Below, one piece after another: positions 9,062 to 20,000 of a stretch of 64,000 bases of DNA (its first letter is position 1; each line of letters begins with the position of its first letter). The DNA comes from Haliscomenobacter sp. (GTDB lineage Bacteria > Bacteroidota > Bacteroidia > Chitinophagales > Saprospiraceae), in assembly GCA_016713275.1 (NCBI GenBank), contig JADJPL010000004.1, positions 505,819-569,818 on the forward strand, given 5' to 3'. Position numbers and translations under genes: made by a program. Under the pieces are notes generated by a model. That model was not told where the DNA came from and searched no databases. It was given only the letters and a program-made list of their open reading frames with translations.

Positions 9062-9843
9062 CTACTCGCCTTTAAAGTCCGGTTTTCGTTTTTCCACAAA
9101 CGCGGCTGCTCCTTCCCGGAAATCCCGGGTGGAAGCGGTAACTCGAAGGCATGCACCTCCGCGTGGAAACCGTCGGACTGCGCGTCGAAATAAGCGTTCA
9201 CCGATTCGATCACCTTGGCAATCGCCACAGGGCCTTTAGTTGCTATTTTCTCCAGCAGGGCTTTGGCTGCACTGATTTCTTCCCCTGCCGGCGCAACGGC
9301 GTTGACCAGTCCAAGCCGGAGCGCTTCCTGTGCATCGATCATGTCGGCAGTAAGGAGGAGTTCCATGGCTTTGGTTTTGCCAATGTATTGAATCAGGCGC
9401 TGGGTGCCCCCATACCCGGGAATTAATCCCAGATTGACCTCCGGCTGCCCAAAGCGGGCTTTTTCGCCAGCGATGCGAAGGTGGCAGGCCATGGCCAGCT
9501 CGCACCCTCCGCCTAATGCGAAGCCGTTTACCGCTGCAACGACCGGCACCGAAGAACGTTCAATCAGAAAAAAGATATTCTGCCCTTTCTGGGCCATGTG
9601 AACGCCCTGCCCCGCTTCCATCTCGAGGAACTCTTTGATGTCCGCACCGGCAACAAAAGCCCGGTCCCCCGCCCCGGTGAGGATCACTCCTTTAATGCCT
9701 TTACGGGAAGGAAGGTCCTCGCCAAAAAAACGGCCCAGCTCATCCATCGTCGGCCGGTGGAGCGCATTAAACGCTTTTTCCCGGTTGATCGTCACCAGGA
9801 GAATGCCATCCTCATCCTGGATCAAAAGGTTTTCGTATGCCAT
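9062..9843 (-). CDS. Enoyl-CoA hydratase/isomerase (crotonase family), C-terminal frameshift
   Basis: Hydrates 2-enoyl-CoA in beta-oxidation or short-chain acyl-CoA metabolism. The crotonase oxyanion-hole segments are AFVAGADIKEFLEM and AVNGFALGGGCELAMACHLR. The catalytic Glu region reads FGQPEVNLGLIPGYGGTQRL. After HAEVHAFE (about 9148) the open frame turns into unrelated residues, while the neighbouring frame reads STRDFREGAAAFVEKRKPDF and then KGE plus a stop at 9062-9064. That is the expected crotonase C-terminus, so about one base is missing near 9140-9148. The as-read frame instead stops at 9052. Substrate specificity cannot be told from sequence. Confidence 0.9.
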
Positions 9844-9870
9844 GTTTTTTTTCGAAAGATACGCATTTTG

Positions 9871-9942
9871 GGTGGTTGGTGGTTGGTGGTTGGTGGTTGG
9901 TGGTTGGTGGTTGGTGGTTGGTGGCTGGTGGTTGGTGGTTAG
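9871..9942. repeat. 7-bp tandem array (GGTGGTT)n
   Basis: About ten near-perfect copies of GGTGGTT upstream of the enoyl-CoA hydratase start, leading directly into the 59-bp palindromic array. Confidence 0.9.
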
Positions 9943-9951
9943 TGACCTCTG

Positions 9952-10228
9952 TTCGCTGTAGTCTGAAGACTACAGCTTGGGAAATCTTCAGATTGCCGCA
10001 CCCTACCCTGTTGGCTGTAGTCCTCAGACTACAGCTTCGGAAATCTTCAGATTGCAGCACGCTACCCTGTTGGCTGTAGTCTTCAGACAACAGCTTGAAA
10101 TCTTCAGATTGCCGCATCCCATTATGTTCGCTGTAGTCTTCAGACTACAGCTTTGGAATCTTGATTGCCATCCTACTATGTTCGCGAGTCCTCAGGCTCG
10201 GGAAATCTTCAGATTGCCGCACGGCAGG
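9952..10228. repeat. Tandem array of 54-59 bp palindromic units (five copies)
   Basis: Units start at 9952, 10011, 10070, 10127 and 10181. Each carries a near-perfect palindrome of the CTGTAGTCTGAAGACTACAG type and then a second one, AATCTTCAGATT, followed by GCCGCA. The last two units are partly decayed. A two-unit version with the same downstream terminator lies at 27303-27417 behind the second giant gene. It is not a CRISPR: there are no unique spacers between repeats. Confidence 0.9.
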
Positions 10229-10246
10229 AAGCCACCCAGAAATAAA

Positions 10247-10281
10247 CGGGGTTATGGACTTGGTCCATAACCCCGTTTTTT
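10247..10281. terminator. Strong hairpin terminator downstream of giant gene A
   Basis: CGGGGTTATGGAC (10247-10259), loop TTG, GTCCATAACCCCG (10263-10275), then TTTTTT: a 13-bp perfect stem. The T-run suits plus-strand transcripts, while the T-rich flank on the other side (AATAAA) may also serve the minus-strand giant gene that ends at 10347. An identical copy is at 27438. Confidence 0.7.
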
Positions 10282-10346
10282 GGTGATTAGTGATTGGTGG
10301 CTGGTGGTTAGGAAGGAGCTTAACCACTAACCACTAACCACTAAAA

Positions 10347-11693
10347 TCACTCCAGTATAATCATCTTCTTCGTCGCTGTATACGCCCCTGCTTTCAAGGT
10401 GTAGCTCAGCACGCCCGTCGCATTCAGGTCGCTGGCTTTCAGCGTTACCTGGTTGTAGCCTTGCGCAAACTGACCTTTCACCACGCGCAGCGTGCGGCCC
10501 GTTACATCCTGGATCGTCAGCGTCGCTTCTCCTGCAACTGGCAGGGTGAAACCGATCACCGTTTCGCCGGAGAAGGGGTTCGGGGTGTTTTGTTCCAAGG
10601 CGAAAAGCGTTGAGGCGTTAGGGCGTTGAGGCGTTAGGGCGAGGGATACGCTCAGGTAGTCGCCGCCCTGGCGGTAGGCTTCCGCTGCCGTGATCCGGCT
10701 GTTGATGGAGAGTATGCCGCTCAAGCTTGCCACATCCGCTTTGGCCTTCACCACCAGCGTGAAGAGCTCTTCCTGTCCCCCTTTGGAGGGGGCCGGGGGG
10801 AGGACACCCAGCAATGCATTCCAACTCGCCGTCACCATCCCTTCCTTCGCAAACACCCCAAAGTTTTCCGCTTTGGGCACTGCGTATTCGATATCCACCA
10901 GTTCCACTTTGTTTGGATCCAGGCCCAGCGTAAACTGGTAGCCTTCGATTGGACTTACATCGCCCGTGAAAGCGATGCGGTATTCATTCCCGGCTTTCAA
11001 CTCCTGGTCTTCGGCTTTGAGTTCAAAGGTACCGGCCGTGCGCACGATGCTGTTCGCTACCGCGTTGCCGTTCACGTCGCCCACTTTCACCGCTACGAAG
11101 TCCGCTTTCGCGTCTGCAGCAAGGTCGTTCAGGTTCGCTACTTCCGGGAACGGCGTCTTCCATGGGTTCGATGGATCGGTAAACTTGAACGTCCGGTCCA
11201 CAAAACGCCAGCTCGTGTTGTTCGCATACTTCGTATCGATACCCAGGATCAGTTTGCGCAACTGGATCAAGTCCAGCGTCGTTACCGAGCGCGAGTTGTT
11301 TACATCCGCTGCAATCAACTTGTACGGGCTATTCAGGGGCTGTACGCCCAGGATGTGTTTCGTGATCAGCACCAGGTCGAACGTCGATACCCCGTTGAGC
11401 GGGTTCTTGTCCAGATGCGGCGTCACCGAGTAGTCGTATCCCAGCGTCACCCCGCTAAACCCAAACTCTCCGTCCCGGCCCGTCATCTTCGTCACCGAAC
11501 TATGGCCCGACAGCGCCACTTCTACCCCTTCTACGCTCTCTTTGTTCTCCGTGGCGATCGCTCCGCCGATCGCTGCCGACGCCGCCGCCCTCGGGCATAC
11601 CTTGCGCGCATCCGTCACGATCGCATACGTCTCGCACCAAGCCCAGTTGCCCAGCGCATCTTTGGTGTACAACCGCACCGCTACCTGCGTCAC
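10347..11693 (-). CDS. Giant T9SS protein A, segment 7: carboxypeptidase-regulatory-like, dockerin-like and cohesin-like domains plus T9SS sorting domain
   Basis: Last segment of the giant gene that begins at 23339. After the end of a substrate-free beta domain it shows a CarboxypepD_reg-like unit (EGVEVALSGHSSVTKMTGRD, then GEFGFSGVTLG) and dockerin-like loops (NGVSTFDLVLITKHILGVQP; ADVNNSRSVTTLDLIQLRKL). A cohesin-like beta domain follows (EYRIAFTGDVSPIEGYQFTL, then GLDPNKVELV). The final about 80 residues (NTPNPFSGETVIGFTLP to YTATKKMIILE) are a type A T9SS C-terminal sorting signal, so the protein should cross the outer membrane through PorU/SprA and be anchored or released. The join to segment 6 is a frameshift at 11693: TCAAAATCA here, against TCAAAAATCA in copy B. 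Confidence 0.85.
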   Translation of the reverse strand: MTQVAVRLYTKDALGNWAWCETYAIVTDARKVCPRAAASAAIGGAIATENKESVEGVEVALSGHSSVTKMTGRDGEFGFSGVTLGYDYSVTPHLDKNPLNGVSTFDLVLITKHILGVQPLNSPYKLIAADVNNSRSVTTLDLIQLRKLILGIDTKYANNTSWRFVDRTFKFTDPSNPWKTPFPEVANLNDLAADAKADFVAVKVGDVNGNAVANSIVRTAGTFELKAEDQELKAGNEYRIAFTGDVSPIEGYQFTLGLDPNKVELVDIEYAVPKAENFGVFAKEGMVTASWNALLGVLPPAPSKGGQEELFTLVVKAKADVASLSGILSINSRITAAEAYRQGGDYLSVSLALTPQRPNASTLFALEQNTPNPFSGETVIGFTLPVAGEATLTIQDVTGRTLRVVKGQFAQGYNQVTLKASDLNATGVLSYTLKAGAYTATKKMIILE

Positions 11694-12535
11694 CTTCGCA
11701 TCGTCGCAATCAAAATCACCGACGTTGCCGGTTCGATCGGGATGCCCGCTTCGTTCAGCCCGTCGTGGCTATCCCATACCCCGTCTGCGATCCCGTCCGC
11801 GCCGCTGTCTTTCACTACATAATATTGATTATCCGGGATGTTCTCCTTCACTCCTACCGTCTTGGCGTTGCAATCCGCTACGTCGCTTGCTTTGAAGTCC
11901 GTAGCCCAGATCGCCATCGCGCCTTCGCCCGTATCCGGATCTTTCATCAAATCCGTGCTCAAGCCATGGTAGCAGATCGGCGCAATGCCGTTGGTGTCCT
12001 TGATGGAGAACGGAATGTCCTTCGCCAGCGACAAATTGCCGCAATCGTCGCGTACGATCACCGTCAGCTTGTGGTCGCCGATCGGAAGCTGGCTGGCATC
12101 GCCCGTGCCTGTTACCACCCACGCGTTCGTGCCTTTGTCGTCGCCGTTCAGCGCATGCGCAGGAGTAACCGTCAGGTAGGAAGGCAGTTCACCGCCATTC
12201 AGCTTCACCCGCTCAATCGCCAGGTTGCCGCTTGTGCCTGGAATCTGCTGGACTTCCGTGGCGCCGGAACACAGATCCTGTGCAGCAAACTCAATGGCTA
12301 CGGTACTAGAGCACGTGTTCTTGTTTTGATAGAATACCTGCTCGGATGGATCAAGCACTTCCGGGCGTACCTGGTCGTGGACGAAGATGTACTGCGTGTA
12401 CATGAATGCAAAGTACTCGTCGCCGTTGTTGCCGTAGCTGGCGTACGCGCACGTTTTGGGATAGGATCCCCGCTCGTCATACCAGTATACGTCATCGTCG
12501 CTCACCGTTTTCGGGCCCTGGTTTGCCCAGTTCAC
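11690..12535 (-). CDS. Giant T9SS protein A, segment 6: cadherin/Ig-like region of the shared cassette
   Basis: Coding continues from segment 5. This frame contains EVLDPSEQVFYQNKNTCSST, SLAKDIPFSIKDTNGIAP and GVWDSHDGLNEAGIPIEPAT. It is nearly identical to residues encoded at about 28880-29700 in the second giant gene. The real coding frame extends upstream of 12535 to about 12592, where TCGTCCCATCC lacks one C relative to TCGTCCCCATCC in copy B. Repeated short Cys and Asp/Asn-rich loops suggest extracellular calcium- or disulfide-stabilised beta domains. No enzymatic motif is seen. Confidence 0.75.
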   Translation of the reverse strand: MNWANQGPKTVSDDDVYWYDERGSYPKTCAYASYGNNGDEYFAFMYTQYIFVHDQVRPEVLDPSEQVFYQNKNTCSSTVAIEFAAQDLCSGATEVQQIPGTSGNLAIERVKLNGGELPSYLTVTPAHALNGDDKGTNAWVVTGTGDASQLPIGDHKLTVIVRDDCGNLSLAKDIPFSIKDTNGIAPICYHGLSTDLMKDPDTGEGAMAIWATDFKASDVADCNAKTVGVKENIPDNQYYVVKDSGADGIADGVWDSHDGLNEAGIPIEPATSVILIATMRR

Positions 12536-12637
12536 CTCGTCGTTCGGGTAGGCTACCGTGCCATCTTCGTCTTCGTAGTAGATCTCCTCGTCCCATCCAT
12601 ATCCTTATCCCGAACCAGGACGTTCACCCCGCCGGCA

Positions 12638-13180
12638 TCATCCCAGTTGTCCCGTTGTCGTTCGGGTCGCGGGTACCACGATCGCACACTGCATCGGCTC
12701 GCCGCAACGCTCGTCGTACTGGCACCAGTTGATCACCGTAAACGTACGGAAGATCTTGTAGCACTCCGCTACCGGCGCCCCGTTCAGCGTAGCGCCGTTG
12801 TACCGCTTGTCACTTACGTTCACCGCCAATACGTCGCAAGACAGTTCGCCCCCGTCGATCACGTTCGCCGTGTCGCGCAGGTTCGAACAATCCCCTTCCA
12901 GATCCGCAGGGAACATGATATTGTACTCGTGTACCGGCTGTACCGTAATTACTACCGTACCAATCGACCCCGTTACGTCGCCTTTGCTCGTCGTCTTGGT
13001 GTACGCGTAGCTCACCGTTACCGTGCCCGCTTCGCAGTGCAGGTTGGTCCTTACCGTGGCTTCAACGACCGTATTCGTGCAATCGTTGCCGCTCATCGTC
13101 ACCAGCACGTTCTGCGCACCGCCTTGTGCGGTCAGGATTGCAGATACCAGGCTCTGGTAATCGCTGCCCGTTACATCCAT
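12638..13180 (-). CDS. Giant T9SS protein A, segment 5 of the shared cassette
   Basis: 181 codons of Cys-containing beta-rich sequence (TVTVSYAYTKTTSKGDVTGS; AECYKIFRTFTVINWCQYDE). The typical RTFTVINWCQYD strand is seen in HYR-like and gliding-motility-type repeats of Saprospiria. The frame is lost on both sides. Near 13180 the cassette copy B has one more base (TAGCGCCTTTG against TAGCCCTTTG), and near 12650 copy A lacks a C and a G that copy B has. The protein is continuous with segments 4 and 6. Confidence 0.7.
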   Translation of the reverse strand: MDVTGSDYQSLVSAILTAQGGAQNVLVTMSGNDCTNTVVEATVRTNLHCEAGTVTVSYAYTKTTSKGDVTGSIGTVVITVQPVHEYNIMFPADLEGDCSNLRDTANVIDGGELSCDVLAVNVSDKRYNGATLNGAPVAECYKIFRTFTVINWCQYDERCGEPMQCAIVVPATRTTTGQLG

Positions 13181-13641
13181 AGCCCTTTGCCGGCTGCCGT
13201 CAGAAGTCCTTCAACCCATGCCCGGTCGGTGCACTTGATCGTTACAGCCCAGGGCAGGATATAGGTCGGAAGCACTTTGTCTTCGATCAGTTGTTCGCTC
13301 CAGCAGTAGCTGAAGTTGCCGCTCTTGTCCCAGCCACCCAGTTCAACAACTACTTTGTTGCCCAGGTCGCAGCAGAAGAACTCGGCATAATCCAGCCAAG
13401 GAGTCATGATCGTAGCTACGCCATTACGCGTTACGGATACGAATTTCTCGTGGTCCTGCAGCGTGCCGTCGCCGTTCTCATCCCAGCCGTCTTTGCCGGC
13501 TTCGATCTTGTTGTTCTTATCCCAGTCGTAGCCTTTGGCAACGAAATCAGCCTGGCAATCCGCGTTGTACGAACGGCGCAGTTTGATCCGGTCCATCGCG
13601 CAGTTGTCCCAGCTGCCTTCGTCTACGTCCTTGGCATTCAC
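13171..13641 (-). CDS. Giant T9SS protein A, segment 4 of the shared cassette
   Basis: Encodes DVDEGSWDNCAMDRIKLRRS, the loop WDENGDGTLQDHE and FFCCDLGNKVVVELGGWDKS. The last two are an EF-hand-like acidic loop (DENGDGTLQDHE) and an HYR-type closing strand. Copy B encodes the same from about 30350 to 30800. It is a frame fragment of the giant gene, not an independent gene: there is no start signal and both flanks continue the cassette in other frames. Confidence 0.7.
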   Translation of the reverse strand: MNAKDVDEGSWDNCAMDRIKLRRSYNADCQADFVAKGYDWDKNNKIEAGKDGWDENGDGTLQDHEKFVSVTRNGVATIMTPWLDYAEFFCCDLGNKVVVELGGWDKSGNFSYCWSEQLIEDKVLPTYILPWAVTIKCTDRAWVEGLLTAAGKGLWM

Positions 13642-13660
13642 CCGGGCGTAGCCGTAGTAG

Positions 13661-13981
13661 TTATAGCCCTGGGTTGGGTATTGCTGCCCGTAGCCCCGCC
13701 CCTTGCGCGTTCGACAGCGTGATATTCAGCTGATCGTCGCACTTCATCACCGGGGCGATCTTGTCCAAGACCCGGAACTCCTTATACGTAGCCGCTTTGT
13801 TGTAGCAATGGTCGAACGCTTCGATATGAAACTTGTATCTGCCTGGCGCCAAACCGGTTACCAACGGACGGCCGCCAACCACCATCACCTGATACGTCTC
13901 CTCATACCAGGCATAATCCGTCGACAGCGGAATCCCGTAGGCATACTTCAAGCCCCAGCGCTCCATCTTATCCACGCTCAC
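13661..13981 (-). CDS. Giant T9SS protein A, segment 3 of the shared cassette
   Basis: Encodes KMERWGLKYAYGIPLSTDYA, VMVVGGRPLVTGLAPGRYKF and IAPVMKCDDQLNITLSNAQG, matching copy B at about 30880-31170. The frame is lost near 13693, where GTAGCCCCGCCCC differs from GTAGCCCGCTCC in copy B, and again between 13981 and 14089, where the cassette is more divergent and shortened relative to copy B. Confidence 0.7.
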   Translation of the reverse strand: MSVDKMERWGLKYAYGIPLSTDYAWYEETYQVMVVGGRPLVTGLAPGRYKFHIEAFDHCYNKAATYKEFRVLDKIAPVMKCDDQLNITLSNAQGAGLRAAIPNPGL

Positions 13982-14088
13982 GCTTCGGTTCCCTTCGCAC
14001 AGTTATCTTTGATCTTCCAGCCCAGGTACTCCAGCAAACCTGCCCGGTCCATAAACACCGACGCCGTGCAATCCATTGCCCCTCGAAA

Positions 14089-17000
14089 TTACCGATAGGC
14101 ACTTCCGGTGCCATCGCCAAATGGTCTTTTCAACGGCGAAGGTTTGCGCACATCTTCAAACGTGGGCTTCACATTATCGTACCACTTCAGCAGCACGTAC
14201 GTGCAGTTCTCCAACCCGTGCTCTTCTTGCGGATTGCACCAGTCGAAGTACGACAGTTTCACCAGCACTTTCTTCCCGTTGCCGCATACCGGGAACGTGT
14301 TCACCACCTGCGCATCAAAGCTGTAGTTGCAGCCCAATAGCTTGTAATTACTGCTTACGCCATCCTGGAAGAAGGTATACCCCTTGCCCGTGGTGCAATC
14401 CAGCGAGTCCTCAACCCGTAATCTGGTCTTGAACAGCCGCAGCATCTCTTCCGCCGTGGGCGCTGCGCACTTATCGCCCCCTACCAGGCACGCCAGATCC
14501 AGTTCGTAGTCTACCTCGCCGCAGCAGTTGTCTTTAGGCGCATCGTAATCCTCTACGATCGCGTCGCACGACGCCTGCGCCACCTGGTACTTCAGGCTCT
14601 TGAGCAGCTCGTTGCCAAACGTGACCGCCTGCGGGCGCACCAGGTAAATGTGCTGGTACCCCTGTACGAAGTTGCCGTAGCAATCCGTCGCCGTGAACGT
14701 CCGCTTCAGCCGCGCCCATGCCTCGTAGCCCGAAGGTACCCCCGGATACGTCGACCCGATCTCGTCGCACGTGAAGTACGTCAGCTCATCCGTCGCCTTC
14801 AGCGTCGTGGAGCACTGGCAATAGTTGTTATGGCACGCATCCACAAATACCGGGCGGCCCGCAAACAGCGCGCTGGTTGCGTCTTTCCAGGTTTGTTCTT
14901 TATTAAACAACTCCTCCGCATTCAGGCACAGGAACGCCGCGGTGGAGTTCGTAAACTGTCCATTGAGCAGCTCCGTCTGGCCCGGGACCGCCAGCGTGCC
15001 CACGTTGCATTTGCCGATCCAGCTCGTGTACAGCGGGGCCGATTTGTCTTCGGCCACTACTTTGCCCCAGCAGATCAGGTTGCCCAGTCCGTCGAAGAGC
15101 CCATACGTCCACTCCCCGGCGCAGTCGATGATATTCCCGTTCGACGGGTTGTTGTCCACTACCCGTACCGTGGCCGCTTCGCAGTTGCCCAGCACCAGGT
15201 TTTTCGCTTCCAGGGCGTAGGTGCACGTCAGCGGGTCCAGCGTTACATTTACCCGGGAGCAGCCGCATGCCGCTACCTGGAAGGTCTGTTCCACCGTCAC
15301 TGCGCAGCCCGGATCAGCAGGATCTTTCGATCCGGCAGGGCCCGCGTCGAACCGGTAGGCCAGCGTATGCGTACCCTGGGACAGGTTTTTGGGCGCAAGG
15401 CTTAAGGCATTAGGCGCAAGGGCCGCAGCACCCTGGGGTATCCCGTTAAGGGTGAACAAACCGTTGCCCGTTACGACGGGATTGTTGTCCCGGCCCGTCA
15501 CAGTGAACGGCGCCGCATTCGGCGAAACCACTCCGGGAAGGTCCAGAATTACCGGATTGGGGTAGTAGCAGATGTTATCGATCGCCAGCGTCACCCCTGG
15601 GTAGAACGCGCTGGTCGCGGTGATGGAATACCCCGTCCCCGACTGGTGCCGGCCCACCAGGCTATATTGATTATTCCCTATCGATACAAACTGGGTCGTC
15701 ATGGCCGGGAACGGCATCCCCGTATTCGGATCGATCAGCCCGGTATTCGTCTCCAGCATCCAGGTTTCTGTGTTGCTGTTGCCCGTGATGATGATTTCTT
15801 CGTCAAAGTAATCCTGTATGCTTGAGCAGGTGCAAGGATCTTCGATCGACGGCCCGTCTTTTTTATCGATGGCCGAGATGCAGGCTTCCCCGGCCAGCAC
15901 GGTGATTTCCACCGTACATTCATCCGTCAATCCAGCAGCATCTTTCACCGTCAGCGTCACCATGTGTTTGCCGATATCGGCGCAGGTGAAGTCCGTTTTG
16001 CTTAGGGAATATTCCGTAATCCCGCAGTTGTCGGTGCTGTTATTGTTCACTTCCGCTGCGGCGAGGGTGTATTTGCCTTCGCTGTTCAGCGTGATGGAGA
16101 AGGGCGATTTGCAGGAGGCCGTGGGAGCTTCGTTATCTGCCACGGTAATCTTAAAGGAACAAGTAGCAGTGCCGCAATCGTTGACTGCGGTGATGGTTAC
16201 GGTGGTAATCCCCAAACCAAAGGTGCTGCCGCTGCCGGTTCCGTCTCCACTGCCGGTCGTGGCTCCGCTGAAGGCGTAGGAATAAAGCGGCGCCGGCGCG
16301 CCATTCGCTGTGACCATGTACATGGTGGTAGCGGAGCAGGCGCCAGGCGCAACATGCAACTCTAAATCTTCGGAGCACAGGGTAAAGGCCGAAGTGGGTT
16401 CGCAGGAGCAATCTTGCGGTGCGCTCATCAAGACGCCGCTGGTGTAGGTGCAGTCGTCGGAGAAACTGGCAGTCAAGACAACATCTTGCCCGTTGGCGGG
16501 CAGTTGCACGTCTTCAAAAGTGTAGGTCGTCGTGCAGGTGAGATCGGCTTGAGTTGTAGCCAATACCGTGTTTCCGCTTTTCAGTGTGAGGGTGGCGCCT
16601 GCCGGTGCGTAGGCAAAAGTGACGGTGACGTCGGTGGTGAAGTAGTCGTCGTTGGAAGCAACGGTGCTGTTGTCGTTGCAGCCGGAGGTGTTGGCGATGG
16701 TGATATTGGTGATGGCACAATCGAGGCTCTGGCTCGTGATCAGACCACAGCTACCGCTGAGGGTCGGAGTGCCGCTCCCGTTCAGGTCTTCCCAGCCTGT
16801 GCAGGGCAGTTCAGTGGGCGATCCGCCAACGTTTTCAGAAATACTCCCTTCTTCCCCAATGATCCACCTTTTGTCCGAATCATCGTAGATAATGAACATA
16901 TCTAAATAGAAACCACCTGGGGAGCGTTTCCAGGCAGGAGCTCCATTTGAAATGCCGGCGGGGAAGAACGTGCCGTTAAAGTCAGGATTGGTGAATCCGG

Positions 17001-20000
17001 TGACTTCGATGTTTGTTGTCAGAAAGCCGCCGCATGCGGGGGCGTAGGCCGCTTCTTGCTCCGTGTAGGCGCAGCCTTCGGAGAAAGCAGCGCTGAGTTC
17101 AATATTGGCGCCATCCGCTTTCATAGTCACGCCGGTGAAGGTGTGGGTATTGCCCACGAGATCGTCCACATGCACGGGCGGTACGCTGCCTACGAGGGTG
17201 GGGCCGCTGAGCGAGAGCATCCCGGTGGCGGGTTTTGCCGCAAAGGTCACCGTCACGTCGGCAGTGAAGGTATCGTCTTCGGTGCAGGTGGTGCTGTTGC
17301 AGTCGGCGGCAGAGATGTTGGCGAGCGAGATGCTGTTGGGGGCGAGCAGTACTGCAACCGATTGGGTAGCGGTGAAGGGAACCACCTCCTCGCCAATGCG
17401 CACGGGCACGGTGCTGTCATCGAAAGTGCCGTCGCCGAGATACCCATCACCGTTGTAACCCCAAGCCCAGAGATTCCCGTCTGATTGCAGCCCCACTGCA
17501 AAACCATCGCTTGCTTCAATCTGCGACCAGTTGGTGGCAGTTCCTGCTTGCACGGGCACATTGCTGTCATCTGAGGTTCCGTTGCCGGATTGCCCGTAGT
17601 AGTTGTAGCCCCAACCCCAAAGGGTGCCGTCAGTTTTTATACCCAATGATGCATAGTAGCCGCTTGAAATATCTGCCCAGCCGGTACCTACCAACACAGG
17701 CACGTTGCTGTCGTCTTCATTGCCGATGCCCAGCTCGCCGCTAGTGTTGTATCCCCAGGCATAGAGGGTGCCATCTGTCTTAATAGCCAGCGAATGGTAT
17801 GCTCCGGCTTTTGCTTTTGCCCAATCGGTAGCTGCGCCTATCTGGACGGGTACATTGCTACCATTAAAGGTACCATTGCCTAATTCACCGTAATAGTTAT
17901 AACCCCAGGCCCAAAGCGTACCATCGGTGCGGACACCCAGCACATGATTGCCCTCAGAAAATGTAGAGACGCTCGCCCAGTTGGCATCTGTACCGATTTG
18001 AACGGGAGTATCCGAATCATCGGAGGAGCCATCCCCAAAGACCCCACCGTTGTAACCCCAGGCCCAGAGCGTACCGTTGGTTTTGATACCAAAACTGCGG
18101 TAGGAGCCGCCTTCGACTTTTGCCCAGTCGGTATCCGTACCTATCTGCACAGGGATAGCTGAACTGCTTCCGCCAGCCTCGCCGTAATCGTCATATCCCC
18201 AAGCCCAAAGGGTACCGTTGGTTTTGACGCCAAGAGAGTGGTATTCGCCCGCTGATACAGCGGCCCAGTCCGTATCCGTACCTGCCTGCACGGGTACATT
18301 GCTGTCTACATCGGTACCGTTGCCCAATACTTCATAGCCGTTATAGCCCCAGCCCCAAAGGGTTCCGTCGCCTTTGAGCGCAAGGTTATGATCGGCGCCT
18401 GCCGAAATAGCAGTCCATGGAGTGTTACTGACACTATAGGTGATTTCCCCACCCGTGCCGGCGGCGGCAGGGTCGAAAGTGGCGGTGCCGTCGCCATTGT
18501 CGGTGATGCCGGGGCCGGAAAAAGTGCTTTCGGGGCCATAATTGCCAACCAGAGTGATGGTGGCATCACTACTACAGTAAGCGTCATCCAGGCCGGTAAA
18601 CTGCGGACACTTAAAGATACCTACTTCTCCAATCGTACTGACGGAAACCGCCTGTATCGGGGCATTTTTACCCACTGAAGTAGCATCTCCTAACTGACCT
18701 TCGCTGTTGCTGCCCCAAGTCCAAAGGGTGCCATCGGCTTTGATGGCCAGCGAATGCTCCGAAGCGGATATCTCGGACCACTTATTTTCGGATCCAACCT
18801 GCGTAGGGGTAGCGGTATTGATATTGTTGCCGATCCCCAACTGACCGTCACTATTATCACCCCAAGCCCAGAGCGTGCCGTCGGTTTTGATAGCCAGTGT
18901 ATGGCCATAACTGGCCGCTCCTTTCCAGTCGCCGTCGGTACCAACTTGAACGGGTACGTTGAAACCATTGTAGCCCCAGCCCCACAGGGTGCCATCCGTC
19001 TTCAGCGCATGGCTTCTGAATGCGCCGGCATCAATGCTTTTCCAATCGGTATCCAGTCCAACTTGAGTCGGAGTATTTGTGTTTGTATTGTTGCCGAGGC
19101 CCAGATGCCCTGCACTGTTGCCACCCCATGTCCATAAAGTCCCGTTTGTTTTTAGAGCCATGGAATAGGATGATCCTGCACTAATGGTTGACCAATCTGA
19201 ATCAGAGCCTACTTGCGTAGGTATATTCCGATCGTTGTCGTTATTGCCAATACCCAAAGCTCCTTGGAAATTATTTCCCCAAGCCCACAGGGTGCCGTCA
19301 GCCTTGAGGGCTAAGGCATGGCCGCCCTGATGACGGGCTGAGATAGCAACCCAGTCTGTTCCCATGCCAACCTGCACCGGAATACTCGAATTGTCGTAGT
19401 TACCAATGCCTAAGGCGCCAAAATTATTCTTTCCCCAAGCCCACAAGGTGCCGTCGGACTTTATGGCCAAAGAAAAACCACTCCCTGCTGCAATATCTTG
19501 CCAATTATTATCGGCGCCTATTTGAAGAGGGATATTGCTCTGGGTAGTGGAGCCATCTCCCAGTTGTCCGTCTTCGTTTGATCCCCATGCCCAAAGGGTG
19601 CCATCGGTTTTGATGGCAAGGGAATGATTCCTTCCGGCCGCTATCTTGACCCACGCGCCGTTAAAGTTCTCCGTGAACAGGTAGCGCACTTTATTGTTGC
19701 CGATCTTACCGGTTGCCCGAGGATCGAAGGCGGCCGTGCCATCGCCGTTGTCGGTAACACCAGGGCCATCAAAAAAGCCTTCCGGCGCCAGACTGCCAAT
19801 CAACGTAACAGGCTCTTCGAGATCGCAATAGGATTCTGCCAAACCTGTAAACCCAAACTGACCGCACCGATACACCGCTACAGGTTGGGCCGTACTTGCC
19901 CCACCTACCGTGTAGGCTATCTTACCGCCCGTGCCGGCTTCCGCGGGGACGAAGAGGGCTGTGCCGTCGCCATTGTCGGTGATGCCGGGGCCGGAGAAAG

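Noticed and set aside
9952..10228. CRISPR array candidate (regular palindromic repeats of about 59 bp)
   Set aside because: The repeats are contiguous, without unique spacers of similar length, vary internally, and no cas genes are present.
11765..13264. 499-codon plus-strand frame antisense to giant gene A
   Set aside because: Arg/Val/Tyr-biased shadow of the GC-rich third positions of the sense gene; no start signal or domain. It merely looks long because the sense strand is frameshifted here.
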